DNA from: Methylomarinum sp965277025
GTDB lineage: Bacteria; Pseudomonadota; Gammaproteobacteria; Methylococcales; Methylomonadaceae
Direction of reading: 5' to 3'
DNA length: 64,000 nt
NCBI GenBank assembly: GCA_965277025.1
Contig: OZ255706.1
Span: 2,914,001-2,978,000 of the forward strand
The translations under genes were made by a program, and so were the position numbers. The notes under the pieces were generated by a model. The model was not told where the DNA came from and did not search any database. It saw only the letters and a program-made list of their open reading frames with translations. How positions within the stretch are numbered: the stretch's first letter is position 1; the number at the start of each line of letters is the position of its first letter. Shown here one piece after another: positions 39,322-47,893 of this stretch.

Positions 39322-39390
39322 GTTGGGTCAGGTGCGAGGCAACAAAGACGTATGACATTTGACAAACCTGAAGGAGCACCGTCACCCAAC
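39322..39390. repeat. inverted-repeat element between icd and acnB
   Basis: The arms GTTGGGTCAGGTGC (39322-39335) and GCACCGTCACCCAAC (39376-39390) are imperfect complements around a 40-bp spacer. It resembles dispersed GTTGGGT-type palindromic repeats found in many proteobacterial genomes. The rest of this roughly 220-bp intergenic stretch (39244-39462) shows no gene. A transcript could fold here, but there is no T-run, so it is not a clear terminator. Confidence 0.5.
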
Positions 39391-39462
39391 ATCAGTGTTC
39401 GCAATAAAGTTATCGCCTATTGAGTTACGGCTCCCGACCAACCCACTCTCTCGTGTTTGATT

Positions 39463-40476
39463 TTATCCGGCGATGGCGTCGATAATCGCCTGCCCCATTT
39501 CAACGGTGCCACAACCTGAGTCTTTATTCAGGTCAGGTGTGACATATTTGCCTTCGTTGATGACTTTTTCAATGGCAGTCTGCATTTTATCGGCTGCCTC
39601 ATCCTGTTTTAGATGTCTTAACATCATCACACCCGCCATCAATACGGCTGTCGGGTTGGCCAGATTTTTACCGGCGATATCCGGCGCACTGCCATGAACG
39701 GCTTCAAAAAGGGCTGCATCTTCACCAATATTGGCGCCCGGTATCAAGCCAAGGCCGCCCACCAGTCCCGCAGTCAAATCCGATAAAATATCACCAAACA
39801 TATTGGTGCAAACCACAACATCAAATTGTGATGGATCCATCACCATATGCATGCAACTGGCGTCGATAATTTTTTCATCAAATTGAATATCGGAATAATT
39901 TGCAGCGATTTCCCGCGCCACCTCCAAAAACAAGCCCTGGGTATATTTCAGGATATTGGCTTTGTGACAAACGGTGACTTTCTGACGATTATTTTTACGT
40001 GCATATTGAAAAGCATAATCGATAATTCTTTCCGAAGCCGACCGGGTGACTACCGCCAAGCTCTCGGCTACATCATGCTTGCGCGTCAAATAATGTTCCA
40101 GACCACAATACAGACCTTCGGTATTTTCCCGCACCACGACAATATCGACATCGTCAAAACGGGTCTTGACACCAGGCCAGCTTTTGGCCGGACGTACATT
40201 GGCGTACAAATCATAGCGCTGTCTCAATTCGACATTGATACTTCTAAAACCACTGCCAACCTGTGTCGTTAACGGGCCTTTGAATGCAACACGTGTTTTT
40301 TCGATGGACGCCAGCGTCGCTTCTGGCAATGGGGTGCCATATTTTTCAAAAGCACCCATGCCCGCTTCAGCTTCTTCCCACTGAATTTGAGCGCCTGCTG
40401 CCTCGATAACCTGTACCGCGACCTCCATAATAGAAGGACCAATTCCATCACCTTTAATCAACGTGACGCTTTGCAT
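39463..40476 (-). CDS. isocitrate dehydrogenase, NAD-type
   Basis: This 337-residue enzyme of the isocitrate/isopropylmalate dehydrogenase family converts isocitrate to 2-oxoglutarate. Features are TLIKGDGIGPSIMEVAV at the N-terminus, KGPLTTQVGSGFRSINVELR, YANVRPAKSWPG, VVVRENTEGLYCGLEHYL, the metal-binding Asp in FGDILSDLTAGLVGG, and LFEAVHGSAPDIAGK. The short length and VRENTEGLYCG fit the NAD-dependent group rather than the ~415-residue NADP enzyme. AGGAG precedes the start by 7 bp. It lies upstream of acnB. An isopropylmalate or homoisocitrate activity is less likely from the neighbour. Confidence 0.9.
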   Translation of the reverse strand: MQSVTLIKGDGIGPSIMEVAVQVIEAAGAQIQWEEAEAGMGAFEKYGTPLPEATLASIEKTRVAFKGPLTTQVGSGFRSINVELRQRYDLYANVRPAKSWPGVKTRFDDVDIVVVRENTEGLYCGLEHYLTRKHDVAESLAVVTRSASERIIDYAFQYARKNNRQKVTVCHKANILKYTQGLFLEVAREIAANYSDIQFDEKIIDASCMHMVMDPSQFDVVVCTNMFGDILSDLTAGLVGGLGLIPGANIGEDAALFEAVHGSAPDIAGKNLANPTAVLMAGVMMLRHLKQDEAADKMQTAIEKVINEGKYVTPDLNKDSGCGTVEMGQAIIDAIAG

Positions 40477-40559
40477 TCAACTCTCCTAAACTTAGTAAAC
40501 AATAACCGTTTATGATACACATTTTTGGCCTTTTTTTATAGCGTGGAGCTAGGTTTCAT

Positions 40560-40836
40560 TTACTGAAATCCTTTCTGAACCACGCCTTCCATATAATATT
40601 TTTTCGCATCGATATGAAAGTCCTTTGGCTCTATTATCGCCCTGATAGTCATATCCTGATCAATTGCAAGATCAACCAGTCGCTCTTCACAAGGTGCTTT
40701 TTCTTCATCTCGAATCAATACAATTTTTGGCCGTAATTTAAATTGCTGATGCTCTTCAACAACCACTGCAATTGCACCTGTATTCAGTTCGACAAAACAA
40801 CCAGGTGGATAAATACCCAGGCTTTCTATAAATTTA
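40560..40836 (-). pseudogene. C-terminal remnant of a probable HD-GYP phosphodiesterase
   Basis: Only about 90 native codons remain (KFIESLGIYPPGCFVELNTG, AVVVEEHQQFKLRPKIVLIR). They end at 40560. The motif SLGIYPPGCFVELNTG and the following RPKI segment are typical of the region after the HD-GYP domain in cyclic-di-GMP phosphodiesterases. The HD and GYP motifs themselves are gone. The upstream residues of the open frame (ATKQCGLHVGLNQQPV) come from the IS5 end, which also supplies an ATG. It is non-functional. Confidence 0.6.
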
Positions 40837-41911
40837 ACAGGCTGTTGATTTAATCCAACATGGAGGCCGCATTGTTTCGTTGCCATAATTGGCGTTTAAT
40901 CACATAACTAATTGTTATTTATGGTAAAATGATTCAATCCATTTGATATTCCTCGATTTTTTATTTGTTATGCGCGGCATTGATTATACCCAAAACGAAT
41001 TATTCAGTTATCGGACGCTGGAATCTAGAATTCCGAGTGATCATCCTTTACGCAAACTACGATATTTGGTCGATATTCTATTGACTACTTTGGATGAGGA
41101 GTTCGATGACCTGTATTCCCGACGGGGCCGGGCGTCAATTCCTCCCGAGCGTTTACTCCGTGCCAGTTTGTTGCAAATCCTGTTTTCCATTCGTTCGGAG
41201 CGGCAACTGATCGAACACATTGATTTCAATCTGCTGTATCGTTGGTTTGTCGGCTTATCAATGGATGATGAGGTTTGGGATCATTCAACGTTCAGCGCCA
41301 ATCGTGACCGTCTATTGAATGAGCGCGTGAGTCGTTTGTTTTTTGATCGTGTGCTGTGCCTGGCCGAATGGCAGGATTTAGTCTCAGACGAACACTTTTC
41401 GGTTGATGGCACGCTAATCAAGGCCTGGGCTTCTGTGAAAAGCGTCAAGGCCAAAGACGGTTCGAGCCGGCCGCCGGAGGATTCCACCCGCAATCCGAGT
41501 GTCAACTTCAAAGGCGAGAAACGCTGTAACGACACGCATGAATCGACAACGGACCCGGAAGCAAGGATATATAAAAAAAGTCAGGGCGATAAAGCCCAAC
41601 TCGCTTTTCCGGGCCATGCACTCATGGAAAATCGCCATGGTTTGGTCATCGATGTTGAAGTGACCCAGGCGACAGGAACGGCCGAGCGGGAGGCGGCGAC
41701 AAAAATGATCAAACGCAGTGTCAAAAAAGCGGGTGCCACAGTGGGTGGTGACAAAAACTATGATACCCGGAACTTCGTTGCCGAACTACGTGCCATGAAG
41801 GTGACCCCGCATGTGACTCAAAAAGCGAAAGGTTCGGCGATTGACAAGCGGACGACCCGACACCCAGGCTATACCAGCAGTCTCAAAATCCGTAAACGGA
41901 TCGAAGAAGTC
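40837..41911 (+). mobile_element. IS5-family element, copy D1 (right end lost)
   Basis: The left end AACAGGCTGTTGATTTAATC matches copy D2 at 58571. The element is cut by IS701 B3 at 41912, so about 310 bp of its right end are missing. Confidence 0.85.
40970..41911 (+). pseudogene. IS5-family transposase, C-terminus lost
   Basis: The frame from MRGIDYTQNELFSYRTLESR is open through the DUF772-like N-terminal domain (RLLRASLLQILFSIRSERQL) and the first Asp (HFSVDGTLIKAW). It continues through the second Asp region (VGGDKNYDTRNFV) to RKRIEEV, where IS701 B3 begins. The Glu-bearing tail seen in D2 (FGWSKTVGGLRQTRF) is missing. Unlike D2, the A-run at YKKSQGD is in frame. Confidence 0.88.
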
Positions 41912-43036
41912 TAGAAGTTACGCATTGACAACAGATCGAAATTTTGGGTTTAAATGATTCATATTTGGCATAAAGGTGTCGATAAACGAAGCCATAACAT
42001 CGTTGAATAAATTCCGCTGTACGCTATAGCAATTATTAATCACGTCTGCAAAGCTCAATTTTTGTAATTGAACAAAGCCACAAATTGCAGAAAAAATATG
42101 ATTATTTATTGCTCTTTTATTGCGAACCTGGAACCGCTCAATATTACACACCTGCTTTATTGCCCGATGATATTGCTCAATCTGCCAATGCCTGTCATGT
42201 TGTTCGGTAAATGCTTTCTTGTCAAAAACAGCGGTTTTTTCTTCATCAGGTAGTGAACTTATGTAATGGCGAACTTGTTCTTTCAAGGTCGTCCGAAATA
42301 ATTTCACATACCCAAAATTTTTGAGCCAAACCATTAAGCCGTCTTCCGGGATTTCTAATTGCCTGACTTGAACCCATGAACCTTTTTCAACAGAGACTAA
42401 TCGATTACCTTCCACTGCAAAGAATAATCCTGTCTGATGATTTCTTATCAATTTAAGATTATCCACGCAACTGTACCAGCTATCTCCTGTTACAAAACCA
42501 GGTTCTAGTCCCCAAGCTAATACTTCGGTCAGCATGTCTTGAAAATAGTCATTTTTTGTCTTTCCTTCCGCCTTATCGACCACCCGGAAATTCAGTGGTT
42601 GGTGTTTTCCTTGAATGTCTGTGTAGTACAACGTGACAAGATTGATTCCCTTGACTGCTCTATGATGTTTTCCCGACCAAAAATAACTGACATATGCCAT
42701 ATATTGGCTATAAGGTTTATCAAGAACACTATCGTCAACACTCAAGGTTCCGCCCTTTAAATTCAGGCTTGCGCTGGCTTCATTGTATAAATCTCGCCCA
42801 GTGTAATGCTCCCGATTTAGAAATCGATTTACGCTATCATGTGATATTGACATGACTTCTCCTAATCGTCGACAACTAGCTTGTTTCGGCTCACTTAATA
42901 AAAAACCAATATACATGGGTAATGTACAGCAGGCTGTTGAGGGGCGTGTTATTTCTCTTATCAAGGTTTGCCTTGCATTGACTTTGGGATTTTTTAAACC
43001 CATAGTTTAACATTGCCTGTCAATGCGTAACTTCTA
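41912..43036 (-). mobile_element. IS701-like element, copy B3 (no target duplication)
   Basis: The element is 1125 bp with both 19-bp terminal repeats. The 5 bases on each side (AAGTC left, TGGTC right) do not match. The left flank is a truncated IS5 transposase and the right flank a truncated ATPase gene, so the copy probably marks a deletion or recombination joint. Confidence 0.92.
41918..43003 (-). CDS. IS701-like DDE transposase (B3)
   Basis: This intact 361-residue frame is nearly identical to B2 (MAYVSYFWSGKHHRAV and NNCYSVQRNLF variants). The DDE landmarks are as in B1. It is probably functional. Confidence 0.88.
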   Translation of the reverse strand: MGLKNPKVNARQTLIREITRPSTACCTLPMYIGFLLSEPKQASCRRLGEVMSISHDSVNRFLNREHYTGRDLYNEASASLNLKGGTLSVDDSVLDKPYSQYMAYVSYFWSGKHHRAVKGINLVTLYYTDIQGKHQPLNFRVVDKAEGKTKNDYFQDMLTEVLAWGLEPGFVTGDSWYSCVDNLKLIRNHQTGLFFAVEGNRLVSVEKGSWVQVRQLEIPEDGLMVWLKNFGYVKLFRTTLKEQVRHYISSLPDEEKTAVFDKKAFTEQHDRHWQIEQYHRAIKQVCNIERFQVRNKRAINNHIFSAICGFVQLQKLSFADVINNCYSVQRNLFNDVMASFIDTFMPNMNHLNPKFRSVVNA

Positions 43037-43837
43037 TGGTCGTAAAAAACGCTCAAAAAGTTTTTTACGAGCTTCTTCATCAGGCAGTCCATAATCAATA
43101 ACTGCATCGAAGCGCCTCCAAATAGCACTGTCGAGCATATTCTGATGATTAGTGGCTGCAAACATGATGCTATCGCCTTTGAAGTTATCCAGCATTTGCA
43201 AAAAACTATTGACCACCCGTTTGATTTCACCATGTTCATGAGCATCATCACGGTTTTTGCCGATAATATCAAATTCATCAAAAAGTACTACCCAAGTATC
43301 ATTTTCAATAAAATCAAATACTTTTCGTAGATTTCCTGCTGTTTCTCCTAGATAGGATGAGATAATCGCATCAAACCGGATATAAACTAAGGGGATGTTA
43401 AGCATAGAACTGATAACTTGCGCCGAAAATGTTTTGCCTGTTCCTGGCTCTCCACAGAGAAGAATTTTCTTTTTATAGCTTAGGTTATAGGTCGCTAAAA
43501 TATCTGCATCCTTAAATTCACGGACAATGCGTTCTAGCTGGTCTTTGGTGTAACTGGATAAAATAAGGCTGTCGAAATCCTGTTCAAAATGCTGTATTTC
43601 CAACAAAGGAAAGCCTTTCTCCGTATCTCTTGGAATCGGAAGGCTTTGTTTGAAGCGTTTTGCATTGTTCGAAACGCACGCAGATTGATACAGTGCTTTT
43701 TCAAGCTCCTTGGCAACAATTGTATGTTTCTTGCGTTTTTCCCTTTCAATATATTCTCTTGCTGTCTGTATAAAGGCTTCGTTATCCTTGTTATTAAATG
43801 ACAAGAAGAGTTGTTTTATTAGTTCTGAATTCGTCAT
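43037..43837 (-). pseudogene. AAA+ ATPase next to hsdS, C-terminus cut by IS701
   Basis: 266 codons from MTNSELIKQLFLSFNN remain. A helical N-terminal part of about 115 residues is followed by an AAA+ core: Walker A CGEPGTGKTFSAQV (about 130), Walker B TWVVLFDEFDIIGKNRDD, sensor 1 IMFAATNHQNML and an arginine-finger-like AIWRRFDAVIDY. The frame ends at ERFLRP, where the terminal TAG of IS701 B3 serves as stop, so the final lid region is missing. The start overlaps the hsdS stop (ATGA), showing one operon. ATPases of this type in type I restriction loci often pair with a subtilisin-like protease (as in IetAS defence). No protease is visible here; it may have been lost in the deletion. Confidence 0.75.
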
Positions 43838-43951
43838 GTTTTTAACTCCTTGTCATATTGTATCCGAACTTCACCGCTCATCAGTTTGGGTAATAGGGTA
43901 TCACGGAGTTTTTCCAGTGTTTGGATTTGTTCTTGATTTTTGTAAATTTTG

Positions 43952-45173
43952 CTCTGTACATGACAAAAAATATTAAAAGCTGGCGTAGCTCGTTGAAATG
44001 TAATTAAATACCGCATTTTGTTTTAGCGAATATGAATAACGGGACATTACAAATCAACGAGCTGACCGTCATATTAACTGAGCACTTTCAATGGAACAAG
44101 GCAAGAATCGTTTGTTTTGTGGGTATGTTAATTGCTTTGATGGCAGTTAGCACGGTCAATCTGGCCCAGCTCGCCGTATTCTTTCCCCGTCGGGCAAAAA
44201 TTTCCTCACGATATCGACGGATGCAACGATTTTTCAGTGACCATTGGCTGGATTACAATGAAGTCGCTCATTTCATCATGAAACTGTTTGGTTTCACTGA
44301 TCAGGATTACTATCTGACGTTAGACAGGACGAATTGGAAGTGGGGTAAAACCAATATTAATCTGCTGGTGCTTGCCGTGGTTTATCGGGGTGCCGCCATT
44401 CCGGTGTATTGGTTGCCTTTAAACAAGCGGGGCAACTCTAATACGAAGGAACGTATAGCGCTGATGAAACGCTTTATTGCGCAGTTTGGCCGACATCACA
44501 TCAAAGGTCTTTTGGCTGATCGGGAGTTTATTGGAGACGAATGGATGGGCTGGTTGTTTGAGCAAGAGATTCCCTTTTATATCCGTATTCGCAACAACGC
44601 CTGGACAACCAATGCCCAAGGCCAGCGAATACGCGTAGAGCGTTTGTTTTATGGGCTTAAGCCGGGTAGCACACGACACCTCTCAACAGCGCGCTATTTG
44701 GGAAATTGTTCAATTTATCTCAGTGGGTTACGGCTGAGTGATGGTGAGTTATTAATCATCGTCTGTCAGCATTTGAACCCTGATGCGATTAAAATTTATG
44801 GCTTGCGTTGGGAAATCGAAACGCTTTTCGGCGGTTTAAAAGGACGGGGATTCAAACTTGAGGAAACGCGTGTAGTCGGTTATCTTCGGATCAAAAAATT
44901 GTTAGTACTTCCCGTTATTGCTTTCTGTTGGTCACATAAAGCAGGCGAATGGAAACATGATTGCGAGTTACCAATAAAAACCAAAACACATCAGCGGCTC
45001 GCGCAAAGCCTGTTTCGATATGGATTAGATTGTATCCGCTCAACGTTGTTTAATGTCTTATCTCAATCAAAAAGGATGATTAGAAAAGTGATTGCTCTTT
45101 TGCAACCCATACCTTTTGTCACTGGAATACATGAGACTCATTTGTCATAAGTTAATTTTTGTCATGTACAGAG
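43952..45173 (+). mobile_element. IS4-family element A, copy A6 (intact)
   Basis: The element is 1222 bp with both terminal repeats. The duplication TAAATTTTG is at 43943-43951 and 45174-45182. It is inserted in the hsdS remnant. Confidence 0.96.
44032..45150 (+). CDS. IS4-family transposase (A6, intact)
   Basis: This 372-residue frame carries all family motifs. It differs from A4 by a few residues, including Gly for Cys in the YREK region (ETLFGGLKGRG), a position not among the Y, R, E or K. It is probably functional. Confidence 0.93.
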   Translation: MNNGTLQINELTVILTEHFQWNKARIVCFVGMLIALMAVSTVNLAQLAVFFPRRAKISSRYRRMQRFFSDHWLDYNEVAHFIMKLFGFTDQDYYLTLDRTNWKWGKTNINLLVLAVVYRGAAIPVYWLPLNKRGNSNTKERIALMKRFIAQFGRHHIKGLLADREFIGDEWMGWLFEQEIPFYIRIRNNAWTTNAQGQRIRVERLFYGLKPGSTRHLSTARYLGNCSIYLSGLRLSDGELLIIVCQHLNPDAIKIYGLRWEIETLFGGLKGRGFKLEETRVVGYLRIKKLLVLPVIAFCWSHKAGEWKHDCELPIKTKTHQRLAQSLFRYGLDCIRSTLFNVLSQSKRMIRKVIALLQPIPFVTGIHETHLS

Positions 45174-45268
45174 TAAATTTTGTTAAAAAGAGGCTCAACT
45201 TGATTGTTGAATTTTCTTAATATGTCATCTCCTGAGAAGGGCACCATAATTTTTGCAAAATTACCAGC

Positions 45269-46370
45269 TGATGTTACGCGCTACGCCGGATAATTGATAA
45301 AATCTGAGGATGAACAAAGAGAAATTAGACCTGTACACAGACTATTTAATCAGCAATACGAGCTATGCGACAGCAACGGGTTTGTCGTCGATGTTAGGTG
45401 GAGAAATTAGCCATGATAGTGTCACGCGTTTTTTATCGTCCAGGACGTACACATCAAAAGACCTCTGGCTGGAGGTTAAACGAACAGTCCGGAAGATTGA
45501 AGAAGAATCAGGGTGTTTGATTTTTGACGATACAATCCAGGAGAAGCAATGGACAGACGAGAATGAAGTCATTTGTTGGCATTATGACCATTGCCAGGGG
45601 CGGTCAGTCAAAGGCATCAATCTATTGAATGCCTTGTATCATACGGGTGATGTTTCGATACCCGTAGCCTTTGAAGTGGTCAAAAAACCGATTCAGTTTT
45701 GTGATATCAAAACAAAGCAGGTTAAACGAATGGCTACGGTGACCAAAAATGAGCTGATGCGTGCGATGATTCAACAGTGTTTGAACAATCGGCTTCAATT
45801 TCGCTATGTGTTGATGGATAGCTGGTTTACGGCTAAAGAGAATCAGGAGTTTATTGTTGACAAAGACAAACATTTCATTGGGGCTTTAAAGGATAATCGT
45901 TTGGTGGCGTTGAGCGTAGACGACAAGAAACAAGGAAAATTTACCCGTGTCAGTGACATTGCATTAGAGGATAAACAAGCAGTACGCGGCTGGCTAAAAG
46001 GCTACCCACATGAAGTCCTGATTGTCCGGCGAATCTTTACAAACAAAGACGGCAGTACGGCAACCGTTAATCTGGTGTGCAGTGATTTAACATTAACGGG
46101 TAAAAAGGTTGCGGCAATCTATCAGAAACGATGGAAAGTCGAAGAATTTCATAAATCATTGAAATCCAATGCCGGGTTGGCAAAGTCGCCTACTCGTACC
46201 CCAACAACACAAAACAATCATATTTTTATGGCCATTATGGCGGTCTTTAAACTGGAGTGTCTCAAAATAAAACACCAAACCAATCATTTTGCTTTGAAGG
46301 CAAAATTATATATCAAGGCTATTCGGCAGGCTTTTGCTGAATTGCAACAATTCAAGACCGCGTAACATCA
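45269..46370 (+). mobile_element. IS701-like element C (no target duplication)
   Basis: The terminal repeats are TGATGTTACGCG (45269) and its complement ending at 46370. The flanking bases differ (CCAGC versus GTAAT), so no duplication is seen. The left flank is the hsdS remnant and the right flank is non-coding DNA before mltF. Confidence 0.82.
45310..46365 (+). CDS. IS701-like DDE transposase (element C)
   Basis: This is a 351-residue transposase. It shares the ISHDSVTRFLSSRTYTSKD motif with element B but is otherwise quite different. Acidic residues are in CLIFDDTIQEKQW, YVLMDSWFTAKENQ and YQKRWKVEEFHKSLK. The frame is intact and nearly fills the element. A single copy is seen in the window. 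Confidence 0.85.
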   Translation: MNKEKLDLYTDYLISNTSYATATGLSSMLGGEISHDSVTRFLSSRTYTSKDLWLEVKRTVRKIEEESGCLIFDDTIQEKQWTDENEVICWHYDHCQGRSVKGINLLNALYHTGDVSIPVAFEVVKKPIQFCDIKTKQVKRMATVTKNELMRAMIQQCLNNRLQFRYVLMDSWFTAKENQEFIVDKDKHFIGALKDNRLVALSVDDKKQGKFTRVSDIALEDKQAVRGWLKGYPHEVLIVRRIFTNKDGSTATVNLVCSDLTLTGKKVAAIYQKRWKVEEFHKSLKSNAGLAKSPTRTPTTQNNHIFMAIMAVFKLECLKIKHQTNHFALKAKLYIKAIRQAFAELQQFKTA

Positions 46371-46434
46371 GTAATGAAGAATAGTCATTGCTCATGTGAA
46401 TTTTTATAGCCCCAAATGCCGGTAAACAGCTAAG

Positions 46435-47889
46435 TCATAAAACCGGACTTTCAACTTTCAATGCCTGGTTGGGTTTTGCTTCTACCTGTTTGGCTTTTTC
46501 TGTCATCACTTGCTTGTGAATCTGATCTTCTTTGGTCAGCCAAACCAATAAATCATAATAGCTGCGGATATTTTCCACATAGCGCACGGGCTCGCGTCCT
46601 CTGGCATAACCGTGCCGGGTTTTTTTGTACCAACGGCGTTTGCTCAGAAGCGGCAAGGTCTTTTTCACGTCAATCCATTTATCCGGGTTTTTGCCCATTC
46701 CCTGGGTTAATCTTCTGGCGTCTTCCAGATGACCGAAACCGACATTATACGAGGCCAGCGCAAACCATATACGATCGGGTTTCGGTATTCTGGCGGGTAT
46801 TTTTTTCAAGCGTTGTTTGAAATAGCGTGCGCCGCCATCGATGCTCTGGGCTGGATCAAGCCGGTTTTTAACGCCCAGTTGTTTAGCCGTCGCCTGGGTC
46901 AGCATCATCAGGCCCTTGACGCCCGTAGGGGATTTTGCTTTTGGATTCCAGTGGGATTCCTGATAACTGATTGAGGCTAAAAATCGCCAATCCAGGCCAT
47001 ATTTCTCGGCTGCTTTTTTGAACAGGTGTTCATACCTGGGCAAGCGTTCTTTAACATGTTTACGAAAAGTACAGTTACCCACATAATTGAGATTATCGAC
47101 ATGGCCATAATGTTTTTCCAACAATGCCTTTAATGTGCCATCTTTTTTGATCTGCAGAAAAAAGCGAATCACCTCGTTAAACAAACTGTCATCATCCGAT
47201 AAGGGCAAAGCCCAGGCCAATGATTGAGGTTTGGTCAGGTCAAAGGCAATATTGAGTTTTGGATAATAGCTACGAATAATGGCAACATGGTGAGAGTCAG
47301 CAATGGTATAGTCAATCAGGCCGGCATTGACTAAATACAAAAGGCTGTCTCTATCTAATTCATTATTTTCAATCCATTCAAGCTGTGGATATTGTTGTTT
47401 CAGTTTGTTCAGTGTAGCAATGTGGCTGGTGCCTTTGACCACTTCTAAAATGCCATTACTTAAATCAGCGATATTCTTGGGGCGTTTAAAGCGGTAAATA
47501 ACCTGTTCGGTAATTTGTTGATAGGGGGGAGCAAAGCGCATGAGTTTTTTGCGTTCATCGGTTACAGTCAGTCCTGCTGCTGCGATATCGGCTTTGCCAG
47601 CAGCGATATCCTGCAAGATGGCGTCAAAGGTATCTGGAAAAATGAATTCAACACGCACATTGAGCTGTTTTGCAAACAGCTGGACAAGGTCATACTCCAG
47701 TCCGGTAAACCCATCCGGGCCTTCGTAATAGGTGGTGGGGCTCTGGCGGGTGATAACTTTTAAAACGCCGGCGGAACGGATTTGCTCCAGTTTGGTAAAA
47801 CCAAGATGATTTTTGGAATAATCATCGCAACTGCTCAGCAGAAAACTGCTGAACAGAAAAAAAACTATACGATGAATGGTATTAGGCAA
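46435..47889 (-). CDS. mltF: membrane-bound lytic murein transglycosylase F
   Basis: This is a 484-residue outer-membrane lipoprotein. The lipobox is in FLLSSCDDYSK with Cys at 21. The SBP_bac_3-like regulatory domain (GVLKVITRQSPTTYYEGPDG, then LEYDLVQLFAKQLNV) spans about residues 37-265. The SLT catalytic domain (about 290-440) carries the Glu in SISYQESHWNPKAKSPTGVK and the NxGxGH-type ASYNVGFGHLEDA. It cuts peptidoglycan to give 1,6-anhydromuropeptides. It starts 4 bp after the pgi stop, so it is cotranscribed with pgi. The last ~30 residues are a Lys/Gln-rich tail. Confidence 0.95.
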   Translation of the reverse strand: MPNTIHRIVFFLFSSFLLSSCDDYSKNHLGFTKLEQIRSAGVLKVITRQSPTTYYEGPDGFTGLEYDLVQLFAKQLNVRVEFIFPDTFDAILQDIAAGKADIAAAGLTVTDERKKLMRFAPPYQQITEQVIYRFKRPKNIADLSNGILEVVKGTSHIATLNKLKQQYPQLEWIENNELDRDSLLYLVNAGLIDYTIADSHHVAIIRSYYPKLNIAFDLTKPQSLAWALPLSDDDSLFNEVIRFFLQIKKDGTLKALLEKHYGHVDNLNYVGNCTFRKHVKERLPRYEHLFKKAAEKYGLDWRFLASISYQESHWNPKAKSPTGVKGLMMLTQATAKQLGVKNRLDPAQSIDGGARYFKQRLKKIPARIPKPDRIWFALASYNVGFGHLEDARRLTQGMGKNPDKWIDVKKTLPLLSKRRWYKKTRHGYARGREPVRYVENIRSYYDLLVWLTKEDQIHKQVMTEKAKQVEAKPNQALKVESPVL

Positions 47890-47893
47890 ATGT

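Larger units (their letters stand above)
43834..45268 (-). pseudogene. hsdS: HsdS C-terminal remnant (type I restriction specificity subunit), split by IS4 A6
   Basis: The frame in 45183-45268 reads KIMVPFSGDDILRKFNNQVE. After removal of IS4 A6 and one duplication it continues PLFNKIYKNQEQIQTLEKLR and DTLLPKLMSGEVRIQYDKEL to the stop at 43834. LRDTLLPKLMSGEVR is the classic C-terminal end of HsdS after the second conserved coiled region. The target-recognition domains are gone, cut by element C at 45269. The stop overlaps the ATPase start. No hsdM or hsdR is in the window. Confidence 0.85.

Noticed and set aside
43834..44016. 60-residue protein starting MRYLITFQRA as a gene
   Set aside because: It is the IS4 end fused to the last residues of HsdS.
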